64,000 nt of DNA from Streptomyces zhihengii (GTDB taxonomy: Bacteria > Actinomycetota > Actinomycetes > Streptomycetales > Streptomycetaceae), in the NCBI RefSeq assembly GCF_016919245.1, contig NZ_JAFEJA010000001.1, positions 5,419,501 through 5,483,500 of the forward strand. Reading direction: 5' to 3'. Below the pieces are notes generated by a model, which worked only from the letters and a program-made list of their open reading frames with translations, ran no database searches and was not told the origin of the DNA. Of this stretch, positions 42,397 through 51,456 are shown one piece after another. Position numbers and translations under genes: made by a program. The number at the start of each line of letters is the position of its first letter. The stretch's first letter is position 1.

Positions 42397-43839
42397 TCAG
42401 CCGGAGGTGACCCGCGCGGCGTTCCTGCGCCGCCGGTCCAGCACCAGACCGATGGTGACCACGATCGCGGCGACCAGCATCGACAGCAGCGCGACCTCGC
42501 GGTTGGCGTCGTCGAAGACCATGTAGCCGAGCACGAAGACGATGCCCGCGGCGGCCGCCCAGGTGAGATAGGGGAAGAGCCACATCCTCACGGTCAGCTT
42601 CTCCGGCGCCTCGCGCAGCAGGATCCCGCGCATCCGGAGCTGGGTGAAGCAGATGACCAGCCAGACGAACAGCGCGACCGCGCCCGAGGAGTTCAGCAGG
42701 AAGAGGAAGACCGTGTCCTTCCACATGTAGTTGAAGAAGACGGCGACGAATCCGAAGACCACCGAACCGAGGATGGCGGCGGTCGGCACGCCCTTGGCGT
42801 TGACCTTGGCGAAGGCCTTGGGGGCGTCGCCGCGCTCACCGAGCGAGAAGGCCATCCGGGAGGCCGTGTAGAGGCCGGAGTTCAGACAGGACAGCACGGC
42901 GGTCAGGATGATGACGTTCATGATCTGGCCGGCGTGGGCGATGCCGATGGAGTCCAGGGCGGCGACGTAGCTGCCCTTCTCCTGGATGCTCTCGTCGTCC
43001 CACGGCAGCAGCGTCAGCACCACGAAGATCGAGCCGAGGTAGAAGACGGCGATACGCCAGATGACGCTGTTGGTGGCCTTGGTGACCGCGCGCCGCGGGT
43101 TCTCCGACTCACCGGCGGCCAGCGTGACGATCTCGCTGCCCATGAAGGAGAAGACGACCAGCAGGACACCGGTGAGGATGGATCCCGCGCCGTGCGGCAT
43201 GAATCCGCCGCTGTCGGTGAGATGGGCGAAGCCCGCGCCCGGGTTGTCGGATCCGGGCAGCACGCCGAAGACGGCCAGCAGGCCGATCACCACGAAGGCG
43301 CCGATGGCGACGACCTTGATGCCGGCGAACCAGAACTCGAACTCGCCGTAGGAGGCGACCGACGCCAGGTTGGTGGCGGTCAGCACCACCATGACGATCA
43401 GCGCCCAGGCCCACTGGGGAACGGCCGGGATCCAGCCCTCCAGGATCACCGCCCCGGCGGTGGCCTCGACGGCGAGCACCACGACCCAGAAGAACCAGTA
43501 CAGCCAGCCGATGGAGAAGCCGGCCCAGCGGCCGAGGGCGCGGTCGGCGTAGGCGGAGAAGGAACCCGAGTTCGGGCTGGCCGCGGCCATCTCGCCGAGC
43601 ATCCGCATCACGAGCACGACCATCAGGCCGACGAGCGCGTAGGAGACGAGGATCGCGGGGCCCGCGGCGGCGATGCCGGAGCTGGAGCCGACGAACAGGC
43701 CGGCTCCGATGACACCGCCGATGGCGATCATGGACAGATGGCGGTTCTTGAGACCGGCCTTGAGACCGTCGGCGGAGGGCGACTGTCCCGGGGTGGGGGA
43801 CTGGTCGCCTTCCTTTGTGAGGGTCGTCTGCGACGTCAT
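42397..43839 (-). CDS. Amino acid permease (APC superfamily, GABA permease-like), copy 3
   Basis: The 480-aa protein shares the family start GLKNRHLSMIAIGGVIGAGLF, then SSSGIAAAGP, FEFWFAGIKVVAIGAF and a twelve-helix layout. Compared with the two other copies it has a Ser-rich GSSSG in helix 1 and an AYADRALGRWAGF loop, which resembles GABA permeases (GabP). It is leftward and converges on bioY. The ATG at 43839 begins MTSQTTLTKEGD. Substrate assignment to GABA is tentative. Confidence 0.9.
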   Translation of the reverse strand: MTSQTTLTKEGDQSPTPGQSPSADGLKAGLKNRHLSMIAIGGVIGAGLFVGSSSGIAAAGPAILVSYALVGLMVVLVMRMLGEMAAASPNSGSFSAYADRALGRWAGFSIGWLYWFFWVVVLAVEATAGAVILEGWIPAVPQWAWALIVMVVLTATNLASVASYGEFEFWFAGIKVVAIGAFVVIGLLAVFGVLPGSDNPGAGFAHLTDSGGFMPHGAGSILTGVLLVVFSFMGSEIVTLAAGESENPRRAVTKATNSVIWRIAVFYLGSIFVVLTLLPWDDESIQEKGSYVAALDSIGIAHAGQIMNVIILTAVLSCLNSGLYTASRMAFSLGERGDAPKAFAKVNAKGVPTAAILGSVVFGFVAVFFNYMWKDTVFLFLLNSSGAVALFVWLVICFTQLRMRGILLREAPEKLTVRMWLFPYLTWAAAAGIVFVLGYMVFDDANREVALLSMLVAAIVVTIGLVLDRRRRNAARVTSG

Positions 43840-44008
43840 GGACGAATCCTTATGTCTTGGTGCCGCTCGGGTTACGAACTCGGGAATTGAAGCTCAGTAC
43901 GGCCCAGTACGGAAGACCCGATTCCGTTTCGTTGCACTCGTCACGCCGGTGAGTCCCGGGCGCGGCCCCGCGCCGGACTGCGTCTGCCCCCCGTGCCACA
44001 CTCGAACC

Positions 44009-44503
44009 ATGCGCGTGTACCTCGGTTCCGACCATGCCGGATACGAACTCAAGAACCACCTCGTCGAGTGGCTCACCGCCCACGGGCACGAGCCCGTGGA
44101 CTGCGGTCCGCACATCTACGACGCCCAGGACGACTACCCGCCCTTCTGTCTGCGTGCCGCGGAGCGGACTGCCGCCGACCCCGGCTCGCTGGGCATCGTG
44201 ATCGGCGGCTCGGGCAACGGCGAGCAGATCGCCGCCAACAAGGTCAAGGGCGTCCGGGCCGCCCTCGCCTGGAGCGAGCAGACGGCCGCCCTCGGCCGCG
44301 AGCACAACAACGCCAACGTGGTCGCCGTCGGCGGCCGTATGCACTCCCTGGAGGAGTCGACGAAGTTCGTCGAGATCTTCCTCTCCACGCCGTACTCGGG
44401 TGAGGAGCGTCACACCCGCCGGATCGAGATGCTCTCCGCGTACGAGACCACCGGCGAACTCCCCCCGATCCCGGCCCACCACCCGCAGGAGCCGACCGCC
44501 TGA
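44009..44503 (+). CDS. rpiB: Ribose-5-phosphate isomerase B
   Basis: The 164-aa enzyme starts MRVYLGSDHAGYELK and contains GSGNGEQIAANKVKGVRAAL and NNANVVAVGGR, the RpiB/LacAB signatures. It interconverts ribose 5-phosphate and ribulose 5-phosphate in the pentose phosphate pathway. No ribosome-binding site is evident before the ATG, so a leaderless transcript is likely. The stop overlaps the start of nei in TGATG, so the two are coupled. Length is normal. Confidence 0.93.
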   Translation: MRVYLGSDHAGYELKNHLVEWLTAHGHEPVDCGPHIYDAQDDYPPFCLRAAERTAADPGSLGIVIGGSGNGEQIAANKVKGVRAALAWSEQTAALGREHNNANVVAVGGRMHSLEESTKFVEIFLSTPYSGEERHTRRIEMLSAYETTGELPPIPAHHPQEPTA

Positions 44504-45309
44504 TGCCCGAAGGGCACACGATCCACCGACTGGCCGCCGACTACCGGGAACGGTTCGGCGGCCGGTCCGTGCGGGTGACCAGCCCTCAGGGCAAGTTCAC
44601 CGACTCCGCCGCGCTGCTCGACGGCACGGTCCTGGAGCGCACCGAGGCCCACGGCAAGCACCTCTTCCTGGGCTTCCCCGGCGACGAGTGGGTCCACATC
44701 CACCTCGGCCTCTTCGGCAAGGTCACCTTCGGCGACGCCCCCGCCCCGCCGCCCACCGACACCGTCCGGCTCCGGCTGGCCAATCCGGCCTCCTGGGTCG
44801 ACCTGCGCGGCCCCACGGCCTGCGCCCTGCTCACCGACGGCGAGAAGCAGGCGGTCCACGACCGCCTCGGCCCCGACCCGCTGCGCCCCGGTGACGACCC
44901 CGCCCGCGCCTGGGCCCGGATCTCTCGCTCCCGCACCTCGATCGCCGCGCTCCTGATGGACCAGAAGGTCGTCGCGGGGGTCGGCAACGTCTACCGCGCC
45001 GAGGTCCTGTTCCGGCACGGCATCGACCCCTACCGGCCGGGCCGGGACCTCACCCGCCGGGCATGGGACGCCGTCTGGGCCGACCTCACCGCCCTGATGC
45101 GCGACGGCGTGCGCGACAACCGCATCGACACCGTCCGGCCCGAGCACACCCCCGAGGCGATGGGCCGTCCGCCGCGCGTCGACGACCACGGCGGCGAGGT
45201 CTACGTCTACCGCCGGGCCCGGCAGGCCTGCCATGTCTGCGGCGGCGAGATCAGCACCGCCGCCCTCGCCGCCCGCAACCTCTTCTGGTGCCCCGGCTGC
45301 CAGCGCTGA
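44503..45309 (+). CDS. nei: Fpg/Nei family DNA glycosylase
   Basis: The 268-aa enzyme starts MPEGHTIHRLA: after Met removal, Pro and Glu are the catalytic residues of the Fpg/Nei family, and His in position 5 marks the Nei branch. It has the helix-two-turn-helix region (KVVAGVGNVYRAEVL) and a C-terminal zinc finger (CHVCGGEI with FWCPGCQR). It excises oxidised bases and nicks the strand. It overlaps rpiB by one base and is translated with it. Assignment to Nei over Fpg rests on the N-terminus. Confidence 0.93.
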   Translation: MPEGHTIHRLAADYRERFGGRSVRVTSPQGKFTDSAALLDGTVLERTEAHGKHLFLGFPGDEWVHIHLGLFGKVTFGDAPAPPPTDTVRLRLANPASWVDLRGPTACALLTDGEKQAVHDRLGPDPLRPGDDPARAWARISRSRTSIAALLMDQKVVAGVGNVYRAEVLFRHGIDPYRPGRDLTRRAWDAVWADLTALMRDGVRDNRIDTVRPEHTPEAMGRPPRVDDHGGEVYVYRRARQACHVCGGEISTAALAARNLFWCPGCQR

Positions 45310-45384
45310 CCGGGCCCCCGGCGCCGGGCGGCCCCGGGCCCCCGGCGCGGGCCGGGCGCCGGAGGAACCCCGCGCCGGACGGCG

Positions 45385-46614
45385 TCAGAAGCCGTGCGGC
45401 AGCCACGGAGCGACCGCCGAGCCGAAGGCGTGCGACGCCCTCGCGAGCGCCCCCGCGCGCAGCTCCCGGACCCGCCCCGCCCCGGCCAGCGAGGCCAGCG
45501 ACACCCCGCCCAGGTAGGCCGCGCCCAACTCCCGCACGGACAGGGCCAGATCGGGCGCGTCGGCGGTCCGTTCGCAGACCGCCCCCTCGGGGCCGCCGGA
45601 CAGCCGCCAGCGCCCGGTGTTCCAGGGGCAGAAGGCGTCCTCGACGTCGAGCACCAGGTCGACGGGCACCAGGTACGCGCGCGCCCCGAGCGCCGCGCCC
45701 ACCTCGACCGGGCGCAGGTACAGGGAGTCCCGCACCCGCACCCCGCAGCGCCGGACGTCCGAGACCAGGTGCAGCAGCGGATCGTCCACCGGCCGGTTGC
45801 GCGAGCGCACGGACGTCGTCAGGTCGATCTCGCAGAGGAAGCGCCACAGCGCCGCGTACACCGCCGGCTCGGCCGCGTCGATGTGCCGCACCAGGACCGC
45901 GCCCTCGGGCCCCTCGGGGGTCCAGTGGGGCTTGTTGTGGAAGCGGACGTAGCCCACCGCCTCCCCGTCCCGCTCGGCGAGCACGCACTGCATCGGCGAG
46001 GCGCCCTCGCGCCCGGACGGCGGGTCGAGCAGCGGCAGCCGCTCCCAGCCCTCGTCGCGGGCGAGCATCCCGGGGCGGGAGCCGATCGTGTCCCGGTAGA
46101 TCCGCTCGCACGCCTGCGCCCCCTCCGCGGGATCCGTGAACCGCAGGCGCACGTCCTCCGCGCCCGGCGGCACGGCCACCCGCACCCGCGAGGAGTCGAT
46201 CTCCACGGCGAGCTGATGCGTCGCCGTGCCGTATCCGAAGCGGCCGTAGATGTCCGGCTCGGACGCCGTCAGCACCGCGAGCGGCTCACCCAGCGCGCGG
46301 ACGTCGTCGAGCTGGCGCCGCATCATCGAGGTGAGGATCCCGCGCCGGCGGTGGGTCGCCGCCACGCTCACCATCGTCACCCCGGCCGCGGGCACCAGGG
46401 CGCCGCCCGGCACCGTGAGCCGGAAGGCGAACGACCCGGCCGTGCCGACGCATTCGTCCCCGTCCCACACGCCGACCGAGCGCGCCGGGTCCGTCAGGTC
46501 CTGCCAGAGGCGGCGCTCCTCGCCGGCCTCCGCCACCCCGCCGAACGCCAGCTCCAGCCTGTCGTACCACCGGTCCCACTCGGACCGCACCAAGGGCCTC
46601 AGCCGTGTCGTCAT
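45385..46614 (-). CDS. GNAT N-acetyltransferase, Eis-like (enhanced intracellular survival family)
   Basis: The 409-aa protein has two GNAT-like folds and a sterol-carrier-like C-terminal domain, the layout of mycobacterial Eis. The acetyl-CoA motif is visible as VSVAATHRRRGILTSMMRRQL (about residues 83-103) and FGYGTATHQ follows. Eis proteins acetylate amines such as aminoglycosides or lysines; the substrate here is unknown. The C-terminus ends in PHGF, the terminal carboxylate used for catalysis in Eis. It is leftward and starts 106 nt from the SpoIIE-type phosphatase, which is divergent. Confidence 0.9.
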   Translation of the reverse strand: MTTRLRPLVRSEWDRWYDRLELAFGGVAEAGEERRLWQDLTDPARSVGVWDGDECVGTAGSFAFRLTVPGGALVPAAGVTMVSVAATHRRRGILTSMMRRQLDDVRALGEPLAVLTASEPDIYGRFGYGTATHQLAVEIDSSRVRVAVPPGAEDVRLRFTDPAEGAQACERIYRDTIGSRPGMLARDEGWERLPLLDPPSGREGASPMQCVLAERDGEAVGYVRFHNKPHWTPEGPEGAVLVRHIDAAEPAVYAALWRFLCEIDLTTSVRSRNRPVDDPLLHLVSDVRRCGVRVRDSLYLRPVEVGAALGARAYLVPVDLVLDVEDAFCPWNTGRWRLSGGPEGAVCERTADAPDLALSVRELGAAYLGGVSLASLAGAGRVRELRAGALARASHAFGSAVAPWLPHGF

Positions 46615-46719
46615 AGGCCATCCCTACCAGCCGTCTCCGAAGGGCCGCGACCCGATTTCGAACGCAATGTCTCGGGGTACCCCTGCACGGATGGCGGACG
46701 TGTGGATAGGGTCCACCGG

Positions 46720-47865
46720 GTGGCCCGCCGCGCGACAGCAGACTCGTTCACGGCCCGGATGCGCAAAGCCTTGCACCGGGCCCGCACCGTGCTGCGCCGT
46801 TCCGCCGTCGACTACTTCCGCGGCGACGGCTCCGACCGCCTGGCACTCGCCGGGCTGCTGCTGACCGTCCCCGCCATCGTCTGGGCCACGGTCACCAACC
46901 CCGTCTGGTGCTCGCCGGTGGTCCTGGTGCTGCCGATCGTGGCCGGCGGGCTGCTGCTGCGACCGGCGAGCCTGCTCGCCCTCTACGCCGCCGCGGCCGC
47001 CGGACTGATCGTGGAGTCCGCCGTCCTCGGCCCGTACACCGAGGGCCCCGTCGGCGTCACCCCGGGCACCGTGCTCGCGGTCGCCGCCTGCGGTCTCTTC
47101 GGGCTGCTCATAGCCCAGTTCAGGGCCCGGGTCGGCGTGCCGTGGCGGCGCGGCGGCACCATGCTCTTCGACCTGCGCGAACGGATCAGGGTGCAGTCCG
47201 CCCTGCCCCGGCTGCCGCAGGGCTGGCACCGCGAGATGTCGCTGCGCCCGGCCGGCGGCCAGTCCTTCTCCGGCGACTTCGTCGTCGCCGCCCGCACCTC
47301 CGGTGGCCGGACCCTGGAGGTCGTGCTGACCGACGTGTCCGGCAAGGGCATGGACGCGGCCTCCCGGGCGCTGCTGCTGTCCGGGGCCTTCGGCGGGCTC
47401 CTCGGCTCCCTGCCGCCGCACGGCTTCCTGCCGGCCGCCAACGCCTATCTGCTGCGGCAGGACTGGGACGAGGGCTTCGCCACCTCCGTCCACCTCGTGC
47501 TCGACCTGGACTCCGGCGACTACGAACTGCTCTCCGCCGGGCACCTGCCGGCGCTCCAGCTCCACGCGGGCAGCGGCCGCTGGGAGGAGATGGCGGCCGA
47601 AGGGCCGCTGCTCGGGATCTACGACGGGGCGCAGTTCGACCCGGTGAAGGGTTCCCTGCGCCCCGGCGACGTGCTGATGCTGTTCACCGACGGCCTGGTG
47701 GAGGCCTCCGGGAGGGACATCGGCGAGGGCATCGACCGGCTCACCGGCGAGGCCGACCGCTATGTGGCCTCCGGCTTCGAGGGAGCCGCCTGGCACCTGA
47801 TCGAGGCCGTGGCCAAGGACGTCAACGACGACCGGGCACTGCTGCTGCTGTGCCGTCGGGGATGA
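46720..47865 (+). CDS. Membrane PP2C-type (SpoIIE domain) serine/threonine phosphatase
   Basis: The 381-aa protein has a basic N-terminus, three to four membrane helices (about residues 35-130) and a cytoplasmic PP2C/SpoIIE domain (about 165-380). Motifs SGDFVVA, TDVSGKGMDAA and LFTDGLVEA carry the metal-binding Asp residues, so it is likely active. Such phosphatases act on anti-anti-sigma factors or similar targets; none is next to it. The GTG at 46720 is preferred because TAGGGT lies 9 nt upstream, fitting a leaderless start; an in-frame GTG 18 nt upstream is possible. The 3' end overlaps the antiporter gene by 44 nt. Confidence 0.87.
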   Translation: MARRATADSFTARMRKALHRARTVLRRSAVDYFRGDGSDRLALAGLLLTVPAIVWATVTNPVWCSPVVLVLPIVAGGLLLRPASLLALYAAAAAGLIVESAVLGPYTEGPVGVTPGTVLAVAACGLFGLLIAQFRARVGVPWRRGGTMLFDLRERIRVQSALPRLPQGWHREMSLRPAGGQSFSGDFVVAARTSGGRTLEVVLTDVSGKGMDAASRALLLSGAFGGLLGSLPPHGFLPAANAYLLRQDWDEGFATSVHLVLDLDSGDYELLSAGHLPALQLHAGSGRWEEMAAEGPLLGIYDGAQFDPVKGSLRPGDVLMLFTDGLVEASGRDIGEGIDRLTGEADRYVASGFEGAAWHLIEAVAKDVNDDRALLLLCRRG

Positions 47866-49066
47866 GCGCGGCGCTCCCGGCACCGCCGTCCCCGTCGTCC
47901 GCAGCGCGGTCCTCCTTCCCGTCGCCCCCGTCGCGTCCCGGCAGGTAGCGCGCCAGCCAGTGCGAGCGGCCGGCCGCCAGCGGGCCGAGGACGGCGAGCA
48001 GCAGGACGTAGCCCGCGATGAACGGGGAGAGCCGGGAGTCCAGTCCGGCCGCCGCCGCCATGGTGGCGAGGATCAGCGCGAACTCGCCGCGGGCCAGCAG
48101 CGTGGTGGAGATGTTCGCCGCCTCCGGTTTCCCGAAGCGGTACAGCCGGGCGGCCGCCAGTCCTGCCAGCACGTTCATCACCAGGGTCACGGCGACCGCG
48201 GCGAGGACCGGCCAGAGCACGACGGGCAGGTCGCCGGGGTCGATCGACAGGCCGAAGGCGAAGAAGAAGATCGCGCCGAAGGCGTCCCGCAGCGGGTGCA
48301 CCAGTCTGCGGATCCGCTCGCCCGACGAGGTGCTGCCGAGCATCAGGCCGACCATGAACGCGCCGATCGCGTCCGCGACCCCGAACCACTCCGAGACCCC
48401 GGCCACGAACACGGCGGCGCCGAGGAAGGAGATGACGAGCAGTTCGTCGTCGGGGGTGGAGAAGAGCCGGCCGACCAGCCGGGTGCCGAAGCGGGCGGCC
48501 AGCGCCAGCAGCAGCAGGAAGGCGAACGCCTTGGCGCCGTCGCCGACGGCGGCGGCCAGGCTGTCCGCGCCGGAGAGGATCGGCTGGAGCGCGGCGAGGT
48601 AGAGCGCGAGGAAGATGTCCTCGACGACGATGATGCCGAGGATCGGCTTGGTCTCCCGGTTGCCGAGGCGGCCGGTGTCGACCAGGACCTTCGTCACGAT
48701 CGCCGACGAGGAGATGCCGAGCACTCCGGCGAGCACCAGCGCCTCCGAGGTGCCCCAGCCGAGCGCGAAGCCGAACGCGAGGCCCGCGCCGACGTTCAGC
48801 GCGAGATAGGTGCCGCCGGCCAGGGCCATCTTGCGGCCGCCCGCTTTGAGGTCGTCCAGATGGAACTCGAGACCCAGGTAGAAGAGCAGCAGCACGAGGC
48901 CGAGCGCGGAGAGCATCTCCAGGTCGTGCGGGTCGGCGATGAGGACGACGCCGGGGGTGTGCGGGCCGAGGATGATCCCGGCCACGATGAACAAGGGGAT
49001 GGTGGGCAGACCGATCCGCCCGCCGAGGCGGGCGAGGACGGCTGCGGCGAGGAAGGCCCCGCCCAT
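47822..49066 (-). CDS. Cation/proton antiporter (CPA2, Kef-type)
   Basis: The 414-aa membrane protein has about twelve helices with CPA2 patterns: GLPTIPLFIVAGIILGPHTPG at the start, LGLEFHLDDL and IIVVEDIFLALYLA with the acidic pair typical of Kef/NapA-like exchangers. It has no RCK domain. The C-terminal 40 residues are Asp/Gly/Ala-rich. The start is unclear: the ATG at 49066 has no ribosome-binding site, whereas GGAGGA lies 7 nt before an in-frame ATC at 49093 that would add nine residues. It is divergent from an HD-domain gene, with a nested palindrome between them. Ion (sodium or potassium) is not assignable. Confidence 0.88.
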   Translation of the reverse strand: MGGAFLAAAVLARLGGRIGLPTIPLFIVAGIILGPHTPGVVLIADPHDLEMLSALGLVLLLFYLGLEFHLDDLKAGGRKMALAGGTYLALNVGAGLAFGFALGWGTSEALVLAGVLGISSSAIVTKVLVDTGRLGNRETKPILGIIVVEDIFLALYLAALQPILSGADSLAAAVGDGAKAFAFLLLLALAARFGTRLVGRLFSTPDDELLVISFLGAAVFVAGVSEWFGVADAIGAFMVGLMLGSTSSGERIRRLVHPLRDAFGAIFFFAFGLSIDPGDLPVVLWPVLAAVAVTLVMNVLAGLAAARLYRFGKPEAANISTTLLARGEFALILATMAAAAGLDSRLSPFIAGYVLLLAVLGPLAAGRSHWLARYLPGRDGGDGKEDRAADDGDGGAGSAALIPDGTAAAVPGRR

Positions 49067-49122
49067 GGCGATGAGGGTGTCCGCGTGTCCGATGGGCTTG
49101 TCCTCCGTTCAGTCATGAGGGC

Positions 49123-49202
49123 GTCAAGGAAGCGTCAATGTTTAGTTTGCCAAATGATTTACATGGCAACAATGAGTGCTGACACCCATTGACGCGCTTG
49201 AC
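49123..49202. promoter_or_regulatory. Nested inverted repeats in the antiporter/HD-protein divergent promoter region
   Basis: An outer repeat pairs GTCAAG-GA-AGCGTCAATG (49123-49140) with CATTGACGC-G-CTTGAC (49187-49202). Inside it is TTGCCA-N11-TGGCAA (49147-49169) in an AT-rich core. The structure is centred between the two divergent starts and looks like a regulator or cooperative dimer site. Confidence 0.6.
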
Positions 49203-49263
49203 ACCGGCACCCGGATCGTCCACGGGCGGCCGGCGCCCGGGCACCGGCCCGTAGAGTCACGGC

Positions 49264-49716
49264 ATGACCGAGACGCTCAGCCCGGCCGAGATCGAGGCCC
49301 TCGCCCGCGAGGTTCACGCGGGACAGACCGACAAGGCGGGGCGGCCCTACGCCGAGCACATCGCCGCCGTCGCCGAGGGCGTGCGCGCCCGGGGCGGGAG
49401 CGAGGAGCAGATCGCCGCCGGCTGGCTCCACGACGCCGTCGAGGACGACCGGCTCAGCCGCGCCCGGCTGGAGAGTGCCGCGCTCCCGCGGGCCGTCAAG
49501 GACATGGTCCTCGCGCTCACCAGGGGCGAGGGCGAGGACCTGTCGTCGTACACCCGGCGGGTGCTGGACACCCCGGGCGCGCTGCTGGTCAAGGAGGCCG
49601 ACCTGGCGCACAACACGGACCCGGCGCGCCTCGCGGCCCTGGACGCGGCCACCCGGGAGCGGCTCACGGAGAAGTACGCGCGGACCCGGCGGCTGCTCGG
49701 ACTGCCGGGCGCCTGA
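49264..49716 (+). CDS. HD-domain phosphohydrolase-like protein
   Basis: The 150-aa protein shows an HD metal site: His in PYAEHIAAVAEG, the HD pair in GWLHDAVEDD and Asp in KEADLAHNTDPARL. This matches the small HD proteins related to the hydrolase half of RelA/SpoT and to Mesh1-like enzymes, though only the core is present. It may cleave a nucleotide, possibly an alarmone. TAGAGT precedes the ATG by 6 nt, so a leaderless transcript is likely. It is divergent from the cation/proton antiporter. Confidence 0.85.
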   Translation: MTETLSPAEIEALAREVHAGQTDKAGRPYAEHIAAVAEGVRARGGSEEQIAAGWLHDAVEDDRLSRARLESAALPRAVKDMVLALTRGEGEDLSSYTRRVLDTPGALLVKEADLAHNTDPARLAALDAATRERLTEKYARTRRLLGLPGA

Positions 49717-49833
49717 CCGGCCTGACCGGCCGGATCCGCCGGATCCCGCCCGTCCCACCGGGCCGTCCCGCTAGGTCCCGCTCCGTCCCGCCCCGGACGG
49801 GGGCGCCAGCAGCTTCCGCCCGGACGGGGGGCG

Positions 49834-51015
49834 CTAGCGGCGCGGTCCCGCCTCGGCGGGGTCGTCGCGGAAGGCCCAGGCCATGTCCGGCTCGGTGACG
49901 GGCTTCATCAGCCTGCGGACGGGCGGCGTGCACAGCAGCGTCACGGCGGCGGCGGCCGTGAGCGAGACGGTCACCAGCCCCGCCGGCCCGCCCAGCCAGG
50001 CGTTCTCCTCGAAGACGCCGGCGTAGTCGGCGGCCCGCACCAGGAAGCCGTGCAGCAGGTAGCCGCAGATCGTGCCCGCACCGAGCGCCGTCATCCAGGA
50101 GCGGCCGGACGGCACCCAGGCGAGGAACGCGACGGTCAGCACCAGGGCGCAGGCGCACAGGGCCAGGAACACCACGCTCCCCGACCACCACGGCACCCCC
50201 TCGCCGATCTCCTGGACGCTGCTGTTGCGGTAGAACCACCCGGTGCTCATGCGCGGGGCCACCCAGTACGCGAACGCCCCGGCGACGGCGAGCAGCGGCA
50301 GCGACAGCAGCCGCACCTCGCGCCGCCGCACGAGCTGGAAGTGCTCGGGCTTCAGGCACAGGCCGATCACGAAGAACGGCAGGAACTGCAGCAGCCGGGA
50401 GAGGTCGAGATCGTCGCCGATGCCCGGCGTCAGGGCCGCCGCCAGCGCGATCCCGAACGCGACCGGCACCGGCCACCGGATCACCCGCCACAGCGGGGTG
50501 GTGAGCCGCCACACGAACAGCGCCGCGAGGAACCACGTCAGGTAGTACGGGTCGAGCAGGCTGATCGGCTGGTCCGGCTTGCCGCCCGCGTACCGGGCGA
50601 ACAGCGAGTACGCCACCTCGAAGACGACGTACGGCAGCGCGATGCCCGTCAGCAGCCGGCGGAGCTGGTGCGGCTTGCCCCGGTAACTGCGGGAGAAGTA
50701 GCCGGAGATCAGGATGAACGCCGGCATGTGGAAGGTGTAGACGAGCATGTACAGCGCACGGGTCGCCCGGCTGCCGTCCATCACCGGCTCCCAGGCGTGC
50801 GCCACGGCCACCAGCACGATCGCCAGGTACTTGGCGTTGTCGAACCAGGCGTCCCGCCCGGCGGGTCTCGGCGGCTCCGGCGCCGTGGGCAGGGCAGACT
50901 TCCGGCCTGCCGTGGCGGGGGCGACAGCGGTCGCCGTCCCCGTCGCGGGGGTGGGTCCCGACTCCGGAGCCTCGGGGAGCGGAGCCCTCTGATATCCGTG
51001 CGCTGCGTGGAACAT
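49834..51015 (-). CDS. Acyltransferase family 3 membrane protein
   Basis: The 393-aa protein has a soluble Pro/Ala-rich N-terminus (about residues 1-55) followed by about ten membrane helices. The sequence DAWFDNAKYLAIVLVAVAHAWEP (about 54-76) carries the family His in VAHAW, and FHMPAFILISGYFSR follows. The family transfers acyl groups to sugars or other envelope molecules. TATGGT lies 7 nt before the ATG, so it is probably leaderless. The closest described relatives I recall are fucose 4-O-acetylase-type proteins; the target is unknown. Confidence 0.85.
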   Translation of the reverse strand: MFHAAHGYQRAPLPEAPESGPTPATGTATAVAPATAGRKSALPTAPEPPRPAGRDAWFDNAKYLAIVLVAVAHAWEPVMDGSRATRALYMLVYTFHMPAFILISGYFSRSYRGKPHQLRRLLTGIALPYVVFEVAYSLFARYAGGKPDQPISLLDPYYLTWFLAALFVWRLTTPLWRVIRWPVPVAFGIALAAALTPGIGDDLDLSRLLQFLPFFVIGLCLKPEHFQLVRRREVRLLSLPLLAVAGAFAYWVAPRMSTGWFYRNSSVQEIGEGVPWWSGSVVFLALCACALVLTVAFLAWVPSGRSWMTALGAGTICGYLLHGFLVRAADYAGVFEENAWLGGPAGLVTVSLTAAAAVTLLCTPPVRRLMKPVTEPDMAWAFRDDPAEAGPRR

Positions 51016-51456
51016 TCAAGGCACCATAGCCGTGCCCATTCGCAGGAGTAAAACACCTCGGCGTTGCGGTCCATTCACATGCGACACCGCCACCGAACGT
51101 GCACTATGCCCCAATTAATCCCCATTGAACCGGGCATATCACCCCGGTCGAGGAGTGATCTGAATTACCCCGTGACCGGCCTCCGTATTTCCTGTGACCG
51201 ACATGTGTGGGCCTGGAAACGATCACCGTGAATTCCTGCCCTTCATTTCCGTCGATTCACCCGGCCACGTGCGGGCGCCGGGCGCGGCGGCCGCTCGCGG
51301 GGGCTGGGCGGGGGCACGGTGTTGGCGCGATCTCGACGGGGACGATTCGTCACCCGGCAGCAGGGGCAGGGAGGTTGGTGGCACGATGGACCGGGCGGGG
51401 GTGGTGGGCCGTACACCCCGGGCCGGGTAGGCGGACCGACCGAGGGTGTGATCAGT
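51016..51456. other. 440-bp intergenic stretch, relatively AT-rich
   Basis: It separates the divergent acyltransferase gene and the small membrane-protein gene. From about 51050 to 51250 the base composition is clearly more AT-rich than elsewhere (for example ATTAATCCCCATTGAA), consistent with a promoter or regulatory region. I see no conserved ORF, RNA gene or strong hairpin. Confidence 0.6.
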
